64,000 nucleotides of DNA from Ignavibacteriota bacterium (GCA_026390735.1 JAPLFJ010000046.1:1-64000); one strand, 5' to 3'; shown: positions 43,132 through 52,360, numbered from the stretch's first letter. Notes: generated by a model not told the origin, from the sequence alone. Numbers and translations are program-made.

Positions 43132-44897
43132 TACTTTTCGATGCTCAAATTATAATAATCAGACCATACTTGAATCATTGTTAGACTTAGTATTATATTG
43201 TATATATATGTGCTCTTGACGTTATTTTTATAAGAATTAATTATAAAACTGAAATACTTTTCTGAAATCAATTTAAAAGCAATCGAATTATTATTATCAA
43301 TTTTAGATAATACATATTGTTTAACCTCTGGTGAATATAACCATTCATCAAATCTGGAATTCAATCCCATTTTATTCCTGTATATGAACGATTTATCTAT
43401 GTATTTCTCCAACAATTTCTTTAACGGATATTTAAAAATATTATTGTGCATTTTTTCGTCCCAGTTATATTTCCCCTGATCTGCTAATATACTCCTGAAC
43501 ATAAATGGGAAATTAACGTCCAGTGAATAAATAAATGGATCGTAAATTTTAGCCGTTGTTTGTTTTGATGCGTACATTAACATCTCCATTACCGAATACT
43601 TTGCCCATTCGTCATTTATATTATCCTTCAATATACCCAGGAACCATAAATAGTACTCCGAAATTAGTTTATTGTGTTTTATTGAATTTGTGAATATTGT
43701 ATTACCTAATGCACCTGTGTATAGATTAAATAAGTTTAAATATTTGTTATTTTCAATACTGTCTGAAGGGGCTAATCTGTATCTTCCTCTTATATTTTTT
43801 ATTATCAGGTATGATGACAGTTTTTCCAGAATTTTATTCGGATACCTTATTTTAAAATCTTTGTTATAGAAGGGAGAATAATTGTAGTTTGTACAACCGT
43901 AACAACCATCAGCGAGTGTGCAATCTAATATTAAATCAGATTTTTGATCTCTGTTCATCTCTTTTGAAAAAAATGTCCCGGCAATAATTGATGATTCACC
44001 CACAGGCTCAATTATTGCTTCTGGTATTGATTCAATAGAGTCAATAAAATTATTTTTCCGGAAATTTATAATATTTAATTCTGCTTTTGTATTTTTTACT
44101 GCTTCCTCTGCATAATTTTGCTCATTATCGTTTTCTCCGAATTTAATGTAATAAGCAGAATATTTTTTATCAATGTGTTCATTTAATATAAAATTAAACA
44201 AAGTAGAATCAACTCCACCACTTATGGTTATTGCGGGTTTCATTTCTGAAAAGTATTCTGCTTGTCTGCTTAAAATGGAATATGTATCACTAATATTTCC
44301 ACCTGCATTATTGTAGTCAATCCTGTAATATTTCTTGAACTTATCAATTGTCAATGATGTATTAAAAATACCATCTATTGTATTAAACTCTATGCTTGAT
44401 GAAATCGGTACAGAATATATATCATTAACAATTGTAAGATATTCAGGTGATACTCCGTATTTAATTATTCCATATACCACTTCATTTCTTAAACGTTTAT
44501 CCGAATATTTTATAAGTAGCCTCAAATCGGGAGATAGAAATAACGCATTATTAGTTCTAATAAAATACATTCTTGTTCTTGTTATTCTTCCTGAACTCAT
44601 AATTACATTTATATTCACACCATTGAATATTATGTCAACTCCTGAAAAATCATTTTCGCTGTTTTCTAAATAGTATTTATAGTCCCTTAGGTCAGAAATA
44701 TTAAGATTTTCATATTTATTGTTATTTTCCAGAATGGGTTTTGATGAAAAGTATGTCAGCCTATTATTGTGATTCAGTAATATATCGTTCTTAAATCTCT
44801 TCTTTTCTGACAAAAATACATGATTGTTCTTTCGTTCAAATTCTATCTTGAAATCCTTATCCAAGAGTTCGTTGTTTTTACAAATTGCAATTATCAT
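43131..44897 (-). CDS. Divergent asparagine-synthetase-like protein lacking the glutaminase cysteine
   Basis: A 588-residue protein with a C-terminal AsnB-type domain: SGGVDST at 226-232 and the later NFPFMF and YRNKMGLNSRFDEW segments. The N-terminal domain keeps the general layout of a class II glutaminase but starts MIIAICKNN, with no Cys at position 2, and has no RGPDDEG motif. It therefore cannot use glutamine in the usual way. It may use ammonia or another amine, or form an amide or ester by adenylation as in lasso-peptide and beta-lactam synthetases. It is the third such gene in the cluster. Confidence 0.85.
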   Translation of the reverse strand: MIIAICKNNELLDKDFKIEFERKNNHVFLSEKKRFKNDILLNHNNRLTYFSSKPILENNNKYENLNISDLRDYKYYLENSENDFSGVDIIFNGVNINVIMSSGRITRTRMYFIRTNNALFLSPDLRLLIKYSDKRLRNEVVYGIIKYGVSPEYLTIVNDIYSVPISSSIEFNTIDGIFNTSLTIDKFKKYYRIDYNNAGGNISDTYSILSRQAEYFSEMKPAITISGGVDSTLFNFILNEHIDKKYSAYYIKFGENDNEQNYAEEAVKNTKAELNIINFRKNNFIDSIESIPEAIIEPVGESSIIAGTFFSKEMNRDQKSDLILDCTLADGCYGCTNYNYSPFYNKDFKIRYPNKILEKLSSYLIIKNIRGRYRLAPSDSIENNKYLNLFNLYTGALGNTIFTNSIKHNKLISEYYLWFLGILKDNINDEWAKYSVMEMLMYASKQTTAKIYDPFIYSLDVNFPFMFRSILADQGKYNWDEKMHNNIFKYPLKKLLEKYIDKSFIYRNKMGLNSRFDEWLYSPEVKQYVLSKIDNNNSIAFKLISEKYFSFIINSYKNNVKSTYIYNIILSLTMIQVWSDYYNLSIEK

Positions 44898-44967
44898 TTT
44901 TCTTATTTCTCTAAAATACTGTTCAAATATTCATTACGTTTCAAATCAACTAATAATTGTTAATTAA

Positions 44968-46233
44968 TCAGACCTTCACATTAATTGAGGAAAATGGCCA
45001 TCTTCTCAAAAACCAGATTAAAAGTATTAATACCCTTCCGGTAAATAATTTTGATTTCGGAATATTGATTTGTTTATTATTATTAATAATTTCTAACATT
45101 TCACTTATGAAAAACTCCGACCACTTATCAAAATTAGCTTTTTCCTTAATAATTTTTATTCCGTTTTCAGATATAGTATTTCTTAATACTGAATTGCTTA
45201 TTAATTCCTCAAGATTCCTTGCAATACCCTCAGAGCTGCCATCGTTCATCATTGCGCTTATTCTGTTTTCATAATAATCCCTGTATTGAATCAATTCATT
45301 CATAACAATTGGCATACCTCTGAGCGATGCTTCAAAAAAAGATTGAGGCATTCCGTCATGTATCCAGTTTGAAACCATAACATCACAAACTTTATAATAT
45401 ATCATCATTTCCTCCTGTGGTAAACAATTTATAATTGTAATATATTTTTCAAGTTTGTTTATCTTTATATAGTTGATGATAGTTTGTAAATATACACCAA
45501 TAGAAGCTCTGACTATAATTACCAGATGTAAATCTGTTCTTTTCTCTATTAATTTATGATACCCTTTCACTATCTCCAGCTGCCTTCCGGGCTCTGCAAC
45601 ATTTCTGTTAGATAATATTATAAACTTATCCAAAGGTAATCCCAGCTCACTTCTTAATTTATTTTTTCTATCCTCCTCGTTTTCATATTTTAATTCTAGA
45701 TTTTGTATTCTTAATTCATCATTAATCTTTACTCCCCATGGTACATGCACATTCTTTCCTTTTAGATTCAATTTTTCAAGCATATTCACAATCAAATTTG
45801 TTTTAGAAGCTAAAAGTTCAACATAAGGAAGAAATAATTTCGTGAAATAAAAATCGATAAAAGTAGATAAGGGAGTTGCACAGCTATGAGTATTAACTTC
45901 TCCCCCCATTAAAACACCTGCAATTGGTTTTATTCCGGATAATATAGCAGCGTGAAATCTGTCATAACCGCAAAAATGCACAATTATAATGTCAGGTTTT
46001 AATTTCTTAATTAAGTTTACATAAATTGATAATCTGAAGTGCTTTTTCTTAGGTCTTATATTTTTTAATAAATATACATTAACATTTGGATAACTCTTCA
46101 ATCTGTCTAAACTATCAAAATCAGAATGTGCAATAAAAGAAATCTTAAAACCTCTTTCCGCTAACGGAATAGTCCTCTCAACACTGTGAGTTCCATCACT
46201 GCTGTTTACGCATATGTGTATATTATTATTTAT
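44968..46233 (-). CDS. GT4 glycosyltransferase with non-ATG start and repeat insertion
   Basis: The donor domain is clear: FIILSNRNVAEPGRQLEIV, WIHDGMPQSFFEASLRGMPI. A TTG at 46101 is the first ordinary start, but it falls in mid-domain. The frame is open up to 46245 and encodes NNNIHICVNSSDGTHSVERT and IPLAERGFKISFIAHSDFDS, a normal first Rossmann strand. The best start is the ATA at 46233, overlapping the epimerase stop, so coupled initiation is likely. Residues 127-142 of the TTG form (NDELRIQNLELKYENE) are translated heptamer repeat. Function sure, start unsure. Confidence 0.8.
   Translation of the reverse strand: MNNNIHICVNSSDGTHSVERTIPLAERGFKISFIAHSDFDSLDRLKSYPNVNVYLLKNIRPKKKHFRLSIYVNLIKKLKPDIIIVHFCGYDRFHAAILSGIKPIAGVLMGGEVNTHSCATPLSTFIDFYFTKLFLPYVELLASKTNLIVNMLEKLNLKGKNVHVPWGVKINDELRIQNLELKYENEEDRKNKLRSELGLPLDKFIILSNRNVAEPGRQLEIVKGYHKLIEKRTDLHLVIIVRASIGVYLQTIINYIKINKLEKYITIINCLPQEEMMIYYKVCDVMVSNWIHDGMPQSFFEASLRGMPIVMNELIQYRDYYENRISAMMNDGSSEGIARNLEELISNSVLRNTISENGIKIIKEKANFDKWSEFFISEMLEIINNNKQINIPKSKLFTGRVLILLIWFLRRWPFSSINVKV
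45676..45723 (-). repeat. Heptamer-like repeat inside GT4 gene
   Basis: The sense strand encodes NDELRIQNLELKYENE in the linker between the two GT-B domains. The plus-strand text (AATTCTAGATTTTGTATTCT and TAATTCATCATT) is a decayed form of the TTCTGAA tract. It is the only copy I find within the otherwise repeat-free block of 15-58 kb. Confidence 0.65.
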
Positions 46234-47170
46234 CTTTGTAAAAGCTTATTGTTTTCTCAATACCATTCTCAAATGTGATCAATGGTTTATAACCAATATT
46301 ATGTTTGGCTGACCCAATATCTGCTAATGAATGTTTAACATCGCCTGATCTTGATTTAATATATTCTACATTAATCTTTTTATTGATCTTCTCAGAAAGA
46401 ATACTTACAAATCTATTTAACGATATACTCTCCTGACAAGCAATGTTCATTACTAAATACTTCTCTTGTATTTCCTGCATAATGCATCTTAGATTAGCAT
46501 CTACTACATTATCAACATAAGTGAAATCACGGCTTTGATTCCCGTCCCCGTCAATTGTTATTTGTTTATTGTTTAAGATTAAATTGATAAACTTTGGTAT
46601 TACTGCTGAATATTCTGAAAACGGATTCTGCTTTGGACCAAAGACATTAAAATATCTCAAAGATATTGTTTGCAAACCATATATTTCTGCAAAGACTCTG
46701 CAATAATTTTCAGCAGTCATTTTAGATATTGCATATGGCGACAAAGGGTTTGGACACATATTTTCAGTTTTTGGAGTTACTGGATTATTGCCATAAATTG
46801 AAGATGATGATGAAAAAACTAATCTTTTTACACCATATTCTCGTGCTGCATTGAGAATATTCAATGTGCCTACGACATTTACTTCGTTCGTTGTAATCGG
46901 GTCTTTTATTGACCTTGGTACGGATGGTAATGCAGCTAAATGTAAAATTACATCAATATCCTTCATTGCATTTTGGACTATATGATAACTTCTTATATCA
47001 CCTTCTATAATATCAATATTATCTCTTGTATCTGGGTTAAGATTATTTTGATTTCCTGTCGAAAAATTATCTAATACCCTTACAAAGTAATTTTCACGTA
47101 CTAACTTTTCTACTATATGAGAGCCAATAAAACCTGCCCCTCCTGTTACCAATATTTTATGTTTATTCAT
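46226..47170 (-). CDS. Nucleotide-sugar 4-epimerase (WbpP/TviC-like SDR)
   Basis: A 314-residue extended SDR. GGAGFIG at 10-16, the active site Tyr146 and Lys150 (YAISK), and SSSSSIYG at 120-127 with Ser in the place where dehydratases have Asp/Glu, so an epimerase. LPSVPRSIKDP and RYFNVFGPKQNPFSEYSAVI are typical for WbpP-type UDP-GlcNAc/GalNAc (and uronic) 4-epimerases. It is preceded by a long gene-free stretch, so it probably begins a transcription unit. Confidence 0.9.
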   Translation of the reverse strand: MNKHKILVTGGAGFIGSHIVEKLVRENYFVRVLDNFSTGNQNNLNPDTRDNIDIIEGDIRSYHIVQNAMKDIDVILHLAALPSVPRSIKDPITTNEVNVVGTLNILNAAREYGVKRLVFSSSSSIYGNNPVTPKTENMCPNPLSPYAISKMTAENYCRVFAEIYGLQTISLRYFNVFGPKQNPFSEYSAVIPKFINLILNNKQITIDGDGNQSRDFTYVDNVVDANLRCIMQEIQEKYLVMNIACQESISLNRFVSILSEKINKKINVEYIKSRSGDVKHSLADIGSAKHNIGYKPLITFENGIEKTISFYKDK

Positions 47171-47696
47171 TATTTATTAATATTTATTCATTTATTGGGA
47201 AACAAATCTGAGCCATTAATGCTTTAGTATTATGTTTCGCAATTGTCTTAAAATATATTTCTTCGTCATTTATCCGTTTAATTTATGTTTCCAAATTTCG
47301 TAATATCCCAATGTAATTTATGTCTTTTAGTTGCATAATTTCATCTCCTCTAAATATTTAACCATTTAATAACCTTTTAACCAAATCAAACACTGTTAAA
47401 CCAGAAATATTCTGTTGCTATAACTGAAAAACATTTATCTTTTAGTTAGAAAAATTCGTTTAATCATATCTTTAATCCCAATCATTTTGCCATTTGTGCT
47501 GTTTTAATCGGTCACTATTTTTTAGTTTCAGCCCTCAATTTATAATAAATTTAAAATCTCAATAAATAATCAATATATCATCTGCTTTATGTAATTCGTT
47601 TCCGTATCTCTCATTTACAAAATTACTAATGTTTTGCATACTTTAGTTTAAATTGTGAGATATATTAAATTGTTCTTTTTAAATCCGTTGTGCCCA
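47171..47696. other. Gene-free stretch with decayed coding sequence
   Basis: The longest gap inside the glycan block (526 bases). It is AT-rich without the short repeats of the left flank. Two small minus-strand reading frames look like remnants (47184-47336, and 47435-47485 encoding MIGIKDMIKRIFLTKR). A TAATTTTG box on the minus strand at 47618-47625 fits the TAnnTTTG consensus but has no clear -33 partner and points at no long gene. Confidence 0.45.
47184..47336 (-). pseudogene. Small ORF with strong RBS and one internal stop
   Basis: AGAGGAG lies eight bases before an ATG at 47336. The frame reads MQLKDINYIGILRNLET, a single TAA at 47283-47285, then continues without another stop for 32 codons (IKRINDEEIYFKTIAKHNTK, ALMAQICFPINE) to a TAA at 47184. 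It could be a 17-residue leader peptide for the epimerase transcript, or a short gene broken by one stop. I do not recognise the protein. Confidence 0.35.
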
Positions 47697-48521
47697 TTAT
47701 AACATTTTCTCAGCAACAACAATCAAACTACCACCAAAAGGTAATTTGATTCCAATTTGAATTAAATATTCGTCAATCTTTAAAATAAATTCAAATAATT
47801 TATTAATAAATCTGTTCATCTCCAACTCTGCGAATGTTTCTTTTTCTGTATCCCCTATTCGTTTGTTTCTTTTGAACCACCTTGACAGAAGCATTAAAGG
47901 AAATAGTGAAAATACAAATGAAGAATGGAATTTAATTCTAAACCCGTTTCTTCTTAATTTATTCAACAATTCAATCTTTGAGTACCTTCTTTTGTGACAA
48001 GCTATATCGTCCAAATAACACCACATAAACATATATTGAGGTACACTAACAAAGAATATCCCTCCTGATTTAAGCGACTTATTCACATTTTTCATAACTA
48101 ATTCATCCTCTGCTATGTGTTCCAAAACATCAAAAGCGCCTATACAATCGAATTCATTCTCAAACGGCATGTTTGTGGCATCCAATTGAACAAATTCAAT
48201 TTGTGGAAGCCTCTTTTTAGCAAATTTTAATCCTTCTAAATATATTTCGGCACCGTATAATTCCAGGTTCTTATATTTTTCCAAACCCTTTAAGACATAT
48301 CCAGTCCCGCAGCCAATTTCGAGGAATTTTCCCATAACTTTATTTCCAAAATATTTTGCCACTAATATTTGCGCAATTCGGTTTCTTGACCTGAACCAAA
48401 AATTCTTCTCCTCTAAACCATATAGTTTTCTGAAACTTGATTCTTTGAAATCATTATTTTCCATTGCTAATTCAGGTGCATAACATTTAACACCCTCAAT
48501 TATTTTGATATTATTTTGCAT
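47697..48521 (-). CDS. Class I SAM-dependent methyltransferase
   Basis: A 274-residue methyltransferase. Motif I is FLEIGCGTG at 66-74, the acidic end of strand 2 is in ELYGAEIYLEG, and the post-I segment FDCIGAFDVLEHI with YSKIELLNKLRRNGF is of the Methyltransf_11/23 type. The N-terminal 45 residues have FWFRSRNR, common for those in glycan loci. It overlaps the aminotransferase upstream by 11 bases. It may methylate a sugar or an intermediate of the cassette; substrate unknown. Confidence 0.88.
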   Translation of the reverse strand: MQNNIKIIEGVKCYAPELAMENNDFKESSFRKLYGLEEKNFWFRSRNRIAQILVAKYFGNKVMGKFLEIGCGTGYVLKGLEKYKNLELYGAEIYLEGLKFAKKRLPQIEFVQLDATNMPFENEFDCIGAFDVLEHIAEDELVMKNVNKSLKSGGIFFVSVPQYMFMWCYLDDIACHKRRYSKIELLNKLRRNGFRIKFHSSFVFSLFPLMLLSRWFKRNKRIGDTEKETFAELEMNRFINKLFEFILKIDEYLIQIGIKLPFGGSLIVVAEKML

Positions 48522-49641
48522 TATAGAATTTACTTATAAGTTTGCAAATAGTATTGATTTCATCAATTTCCAGCTCGAAATAGAAAGGTAATCTTAATAA
48601 GCAATCTGAATAAAAATCACAATTTTTAAGCTCTTTTCCTTTATATCGATTTTCATAAAAAGGTGATTTATGCAATGATTGATAATGAAATACTGCATAA
48701 ACACCATTCTCTTTAAGATATTTAATCAAATTATCTCTTTCGTCTTCATTTTTACAAACTACATAAAACATATGACCGTTATTAGTTGCAAAATCCGGTA
48801 TAAACGGTAGTTTAAAATACCCTTTTTGCTCTAAGGCAACTAAGCCTTTGTAGTATTCTATCCAGATTTTTTGTCTCTTTGTCTGAATCTTGTCCATTTC
48901 TTCTATCTGCGCATAAAGAAATGCAGCAACAATTTCAGAAGGTAGAAACGATGACCCAACATCAACCCATCCATATTTATCTATTTCTCCTCTCCAAAAA
49001 GCCGCTCTATTGGTTCCTTTTTCCCATATAATTTCAGCTCGTTTAATAAACCTATCATCATTAACTACAAGCATTCCACCCTCACCTGATATAATATTCT
49101 TTGTCTCGTGAAATGAAAAAGCTGATAAATGACCAATAGAACCAAGCGGTTTTCCACTATAGTAAGAATCTATTGCTTGTGCGGCATCCTCAATCACAAA
49201 AAGATTGTGTTTCTCTGCAATTTGCATAATCTTATCCATATTGCAAGCAATTCCTGCATAATGAACAACAACGATGGCTTTGGTCTTTGATGTTATTAAT
49301 TCTACAATTTTATTTTCATCAATATTTGGATTTATTTCAGAACTGTCAGCAAAAATTATATTAGCTCCTCTTAAAATAAAAGCATTTGCAGTTGAAACAA
49401 ATGTATAAGAAGGCACAATTACTTCATCACCCGGTTTTATGTCCAATAATAAAGCACACATTTCTAATGCATCTGTACAACTCGATGTCAATAAACATTT
49501 CTTAAATCCATACCTATCCTCAAAATACATATTGCATTTTTGTGTGAAATCACCATTGCCTGATATCTTGCCAGATTTTACGGCATCAAAGATATATTGA
49601 GTTTCTTTTCCTGTTAAGTAAGGTTTATTAAAAAATATCAT
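48511..49641 (-). CDS. rffA: dTDP-4-amino-4,6-dideoxygalactose transaminase (RffA/WecE/FcnA)
   Basis: A 376-residue DegT-family enzyme with features of the RffA branch: FNKPYLTGKETQYIFDA at 4-20, KISGNGDFT at 25-33, SYTFVSTANAF at 78-88 and SFHETKN with PLP Lys181. It aminates dTDP-4-keto-6-deoxyglucose to dTDP-Fuc4N. The dTDP-glucose pathway genes (RmlA/RmlB) are not in this window. It overlaps both neighbours (4 and 11 bases), next to an N-formyltransferase that could act on the new amino group. Confidence 0.9.
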   Translation of the reverse strand: MIFFNKPYLTGKETQYIFDAVKSGKISGNGDFTQKCNMYFEDRYGFKKCLLTSSCTDALEMCALLLDIKPGDEVIVPSYTFVSTANAFILRGANIIFADSSEINPNIDENKIVELITSKTKAIVVVHYAGIACNMDKIMQIAEKHNLFVIEDAAQAIDSYYSGKPLGSIGHLSAFSFHETKNIISGEGGMLVVNDDRFIKRAEIIWEKGTNRAAFWRGEIDKYGWVDVGSSFLPSEIVAAFLYAQIEEMDKIQTKRQKIWIEYYKGLVALEQKGYFKLPFIPDFATNNGHMFYVVCKNEDERDNLIKYLKENGVYAVFHYQSLHKSPFYENRYKGKELKNCDFYSDCLLRLPFYFELEIDEINTICKLISKFYNAK

Positions 49642-50606
49642 CTATTGTATTTGTTTATGAGTTTACTAATTTTATATGCTTTAGCTTCATCAAAATGATA
49701 ATCATTAAATAAATTAATTGTTTTACTATGGATTTCAAATGCATTGGGAAAGTGATTCTTAGAAAATATTCCCTCACCCAATGAATCATATAAAGAACTA
49801 GCAAATAAATTATTTTCAAATATTTTATTTAGTATTTTATTCTTATTAGAAAGTTTTATATTAAATCTCCAATTTTGGAATACTGAATCATATTGAATTT
49901 CCTGAATAATCAATTTTTTATAAATTTCATTAATTATATTTTTGTGTTTTTTAATACTTTCTAATTTTAACATCAGATAATTAACAAATTTTAAATAATT
50001 TATTTGGGGTTTTTCAAAATTCAACCAATTAGAATCGGTGTAAACAAATGAACTTTTTTTCACTAAAGCTGTTTTATATTTCTCAACAAGAATATCGAGA
50101 TCACATTTATTGTATTTATTATCTTTCTGTGCAATATATAAATGGTTTTTGTTCAAAAAACCAAACCCACCAAATCCGATATCAAGATATTTCGAATAGC
50201 CTGTGCTGAATATTGTTAAATCAACTTTGGAATTGATATTTCTATAATCGAAATCTGGAAGACAGAGACATTTATCGTCAATAATAAAAGTACTAGGGCT
50301 AATAGTCTTTATTTCATTAAAAAAATTATTAGGCTCATAATTTAAACCATATGAATGATTAAATAATAATCCACCATATTTGTTATTATTTTTAATTTTC
50401 GATATCACAGCATCTTCATCAAGACAAATATTATTAATATTAACATCTATTAATTCAAATGGTACATTTGCTTTTATAAAAGTCAATGGCACAATTGGAC
50501 AAATATTAGCAGGAATAAGAAACATTTTTTTTATCTTCAAACTAGATAGGACATTATATAATATTACCGAAGATCTTTGTTCAAATATTAAATATTTATA
50601 ATTCAT
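49638..50606 (-). CDS. Divergent DegT-like PLP protein
   Basis: A 322-residue protein that keeps the fold and a likely PLP lysine: FSTGYSKYLDIGFGGFGFL with Lys139, and the preceding FIIDDKCLCLPD with Asp110/Asp111 in the ring-nitrogen position. Otherwise it is far from the usual family and about 50 residues shorter. It might be another aminotransferase, or a subunit-like or non-catalytic partner of the RffA-type enzyme it overlaps by four bases. Function inferred only from fold and place. Confidence 0.65.
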   Translation of the reverse strand: MNYKYLIFEQRSSVILYNVLSSLKIKKMFLIPANICPIVPLTFIKANVPFELIDVNINNICLDEDAVISKIKNNNKYGGLLFNHSYGLNYEPNNFFNEIKTISPSTFIIDDKCLCLPDFDYRNINSKVDLTIFSTGYSKYLDIGFGGFGFLNKNHLYIAQKDNKYNKCDLDILVEKYKTALVKKSSFVYTDSNWLNFEKPQINYLKFVNYLMLKLESIKKHKNIINEIYKKLIIQEIQYDSVFQNWRFNIKLSNKNKILNKIFENNLFASSLYDSLGEGIFSKNHFPNAFEIHSKTINLFNDYHFDEAKAYKISKLINKYNR

Positions 50607-51354
50607 CTATGTTATTTTTCTTTTTACTTTCTCTCCATATTTTAATATTAATCTTTTCATTATTAAAATAAAAGAAAGCAGGATACTTTTCTGGATCACA
50701 CGACCTAATAACATGATAAAGCTTTAATAAACTTAATGATGGATCTATTTCTGAATCTTTCGGTTTCCTTTTTGGAGCAATTACTTTAATTTTGGATTTA
50801 TCATTATTTATTTCTTTAATATTATCACTATCCAAAATATATAATAATTCTTTAATAAAGTTTGGCATTATATCAGAAACACCTTTTTTTATTGATGCAA
50901 CAGTACTAAATTCATTAATAGAAAAACACTTTTGCAGTATAATCTTTCCATCATCCACAATATTAGTTAAAAAATGAGCAGTAATACCATGTTTGTTTTC
51001 ATTATTCATTATTACATAAGGCTCCGTGTGATAACCACGATAATATGGTAGAATTGCTGGATGGATATTTATACATTTATTGAAAGATTTAATTGTTTCA
51101 TTACTAATAATTCTTCTCCATCCTATCGTTATTAGCGTATCTGGTTTGTGTATTTTTATAATTTCCATTATTTCTTTTTCATCATAGCTAATCAAATTAA
51201 TATTTTTACCAATCTTTTCGAAATATTCTGATTGAGTCTCCTTTGGGAATGCTTTTTCATTTATTGGTAAAGCGACATAAATATTTGAAATATCAATGTG
51301 TTTGAAAATTAACGGATAATAATTACCTATAAGAAATAAATATTTATTTTTCAA
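50596..51354 (-). CDS. Sugar N-formyltransferase (methionyl-tRNA formyltransferase-like)
   Basis: A 252-residue formyltransferase-fold protein. The catalytic triad of the family is present: Asn96 and His98 in NIHPAILPYYRG and the Asp134-Asp135 pair in DDGKI, with HGITAHF at 122-128. It lacks the tRNA-binding C-terminal domain, so it is a sugar formyltransferase (10-formyl-THF donor) rather than Fmt. The acceptor is likely the 4-amino group made by the RffA-type enzyme encoded 1 kb downstream. It shares 11 bases with the next gene. Confidence 0.9.
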   Translation of the reverse strand: MKNKYLFLIGNYYPLIFKHIDISNIYVALPINEKAFPKETQSEYFEKIGKNINLISYDEKEIMEIIKIHKPDTLITIGWRRIISNETIKSFNKCINIHPAILPYYRGYHTEPYVIMNNENKHGITAHFLTNIVDDGKIILQKCFSINEFSTVASIKKGVSDIMPNFIKELLYILDSDNIKEINNDKSKIKVIAPKRKPKDSEIDPSLSLLKLYHVIRSCDPEKYPAFFYFNNEKINIKIWRESKKKNNIDEL

Positions 51355-51439
51355 TTCGATTATATTAAAATAGTTTATTTAATATTTTTGTAAAGAAAAT
51401 GGTTTATCAATCTCACCATACTACTTTATAAATTAAATA

Positions 51440-52360
51440 CTATAATATTTCTTTAATATTATAATTTGGTCTTTTCGTAGTTTTTAAATTTATACGATAA
51501 ATATATTCCCCAATTATTCCGAGAGCCAACATAATAGAAGATAATCCCAAACCAATTATTATTACTAATGAGGGATAGCCTATTAATAAATCATCAAAAA
51601 TAACTTTGCGTATTACAATATAAACAGCATAAATCAATGTGATGATAAACATACTAATAGATAATTTTGTTAATATTTTTATTGGATAATTTGAGAAGGT
51701 TACAAATATATTAATAGAATGAGACATCAGCATTTTCAGATTATATGAACTATTTCCCCCTTTCCTCTCACTATGAGATACTTGGCAACTGCTAATATGG
51801 GTGGTTATCCAGGCAATGTATCCATCCAAAAAAGTATATGAATTTCTCATTTCCACAATTGATTTAGCTATACTTGTCTTTATTAATCTTAACGCAGAAT
51901 AATCTCCGTGTAATTCAGGAACACCAAGTTTTATTATTCGTTTAAATAATTGGGAAGATATATTTCGAAATAATGAGTGTTTTAGCTCTTTGTATTTCCC
52001 ATACACGACATCATAATCATTTTCTTTTTGTTTATTTATTAATTTAATTATATCAGCAGGTAATTGTTGTAAGTCTTCATCTATTGTAATCACAAAATTT
52101 CCTTTTGCATGCTCAAATCCACAGATTAACGCATTATGTTGTCCAAAATTCCGGCTAAGCTTTATAAGCTTTATATAGTTAGGATGAAAATCCTTTAATC
52201 TTTTTAATACGTTCCATGAGTTATCTGGGCCACAATCATACACAAATAGGATTTCATATGACAACTTATTCTCCACAAAGAATTCTTCTATCTTATTATA
52301 TAATTCCTCAACGGTTTTTTCTCCATTAAATATTGGGACAACTACTGAATATTGAATCAC
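51440..52360 (-). CDS. GT2 polyprenyl-phosphate transferase (ArnC/GtrB-like)
   Basis: A 306-residue GT-A transferase with two C-terminal membrane helices (about 225-248 and 260-285). VYDCGPDNSW at about 40-49 and DEDLQQLP with the DXD site near 94-101. LSRNFGQHNALICG lies between. It is of the ArnC/GtrB/DPM1 branch, which loads a sugar onto undecaprenyl phosphate. Because a formyltransferase and an RffA-type aminotransferase follow, the substrate could be a formamido sugar as in ArnC, but this is inference. Confidence 0.9.
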   Translation of the reverse strand: MIQYSVVVPIFNGEKTVEELYNKIEEFFVENKLSYEILFVYDCGPDNSWNVLKRLKDFHPNYIKLIKLSRNFGQHNALICGFEHAKGNFVITIDEDLQQLPADIIKLINKQKENDYDVVYGKYKELKHSLFRNISSQLFKRIIKLGVPELHGDYSALRLIKTSIAKSIVEMRNSYTFLDGYIAWITTHISSCQVSHSERKGGNSSYNLKMLMSHSINIFVTFSNYPIKILTKLSISMFIITLIYAVYIVIRKVIFDDLLIGYPSLVIIIGLGLSSIMLALGIIGEYIYRINLKTTKRPNYNIKEIL

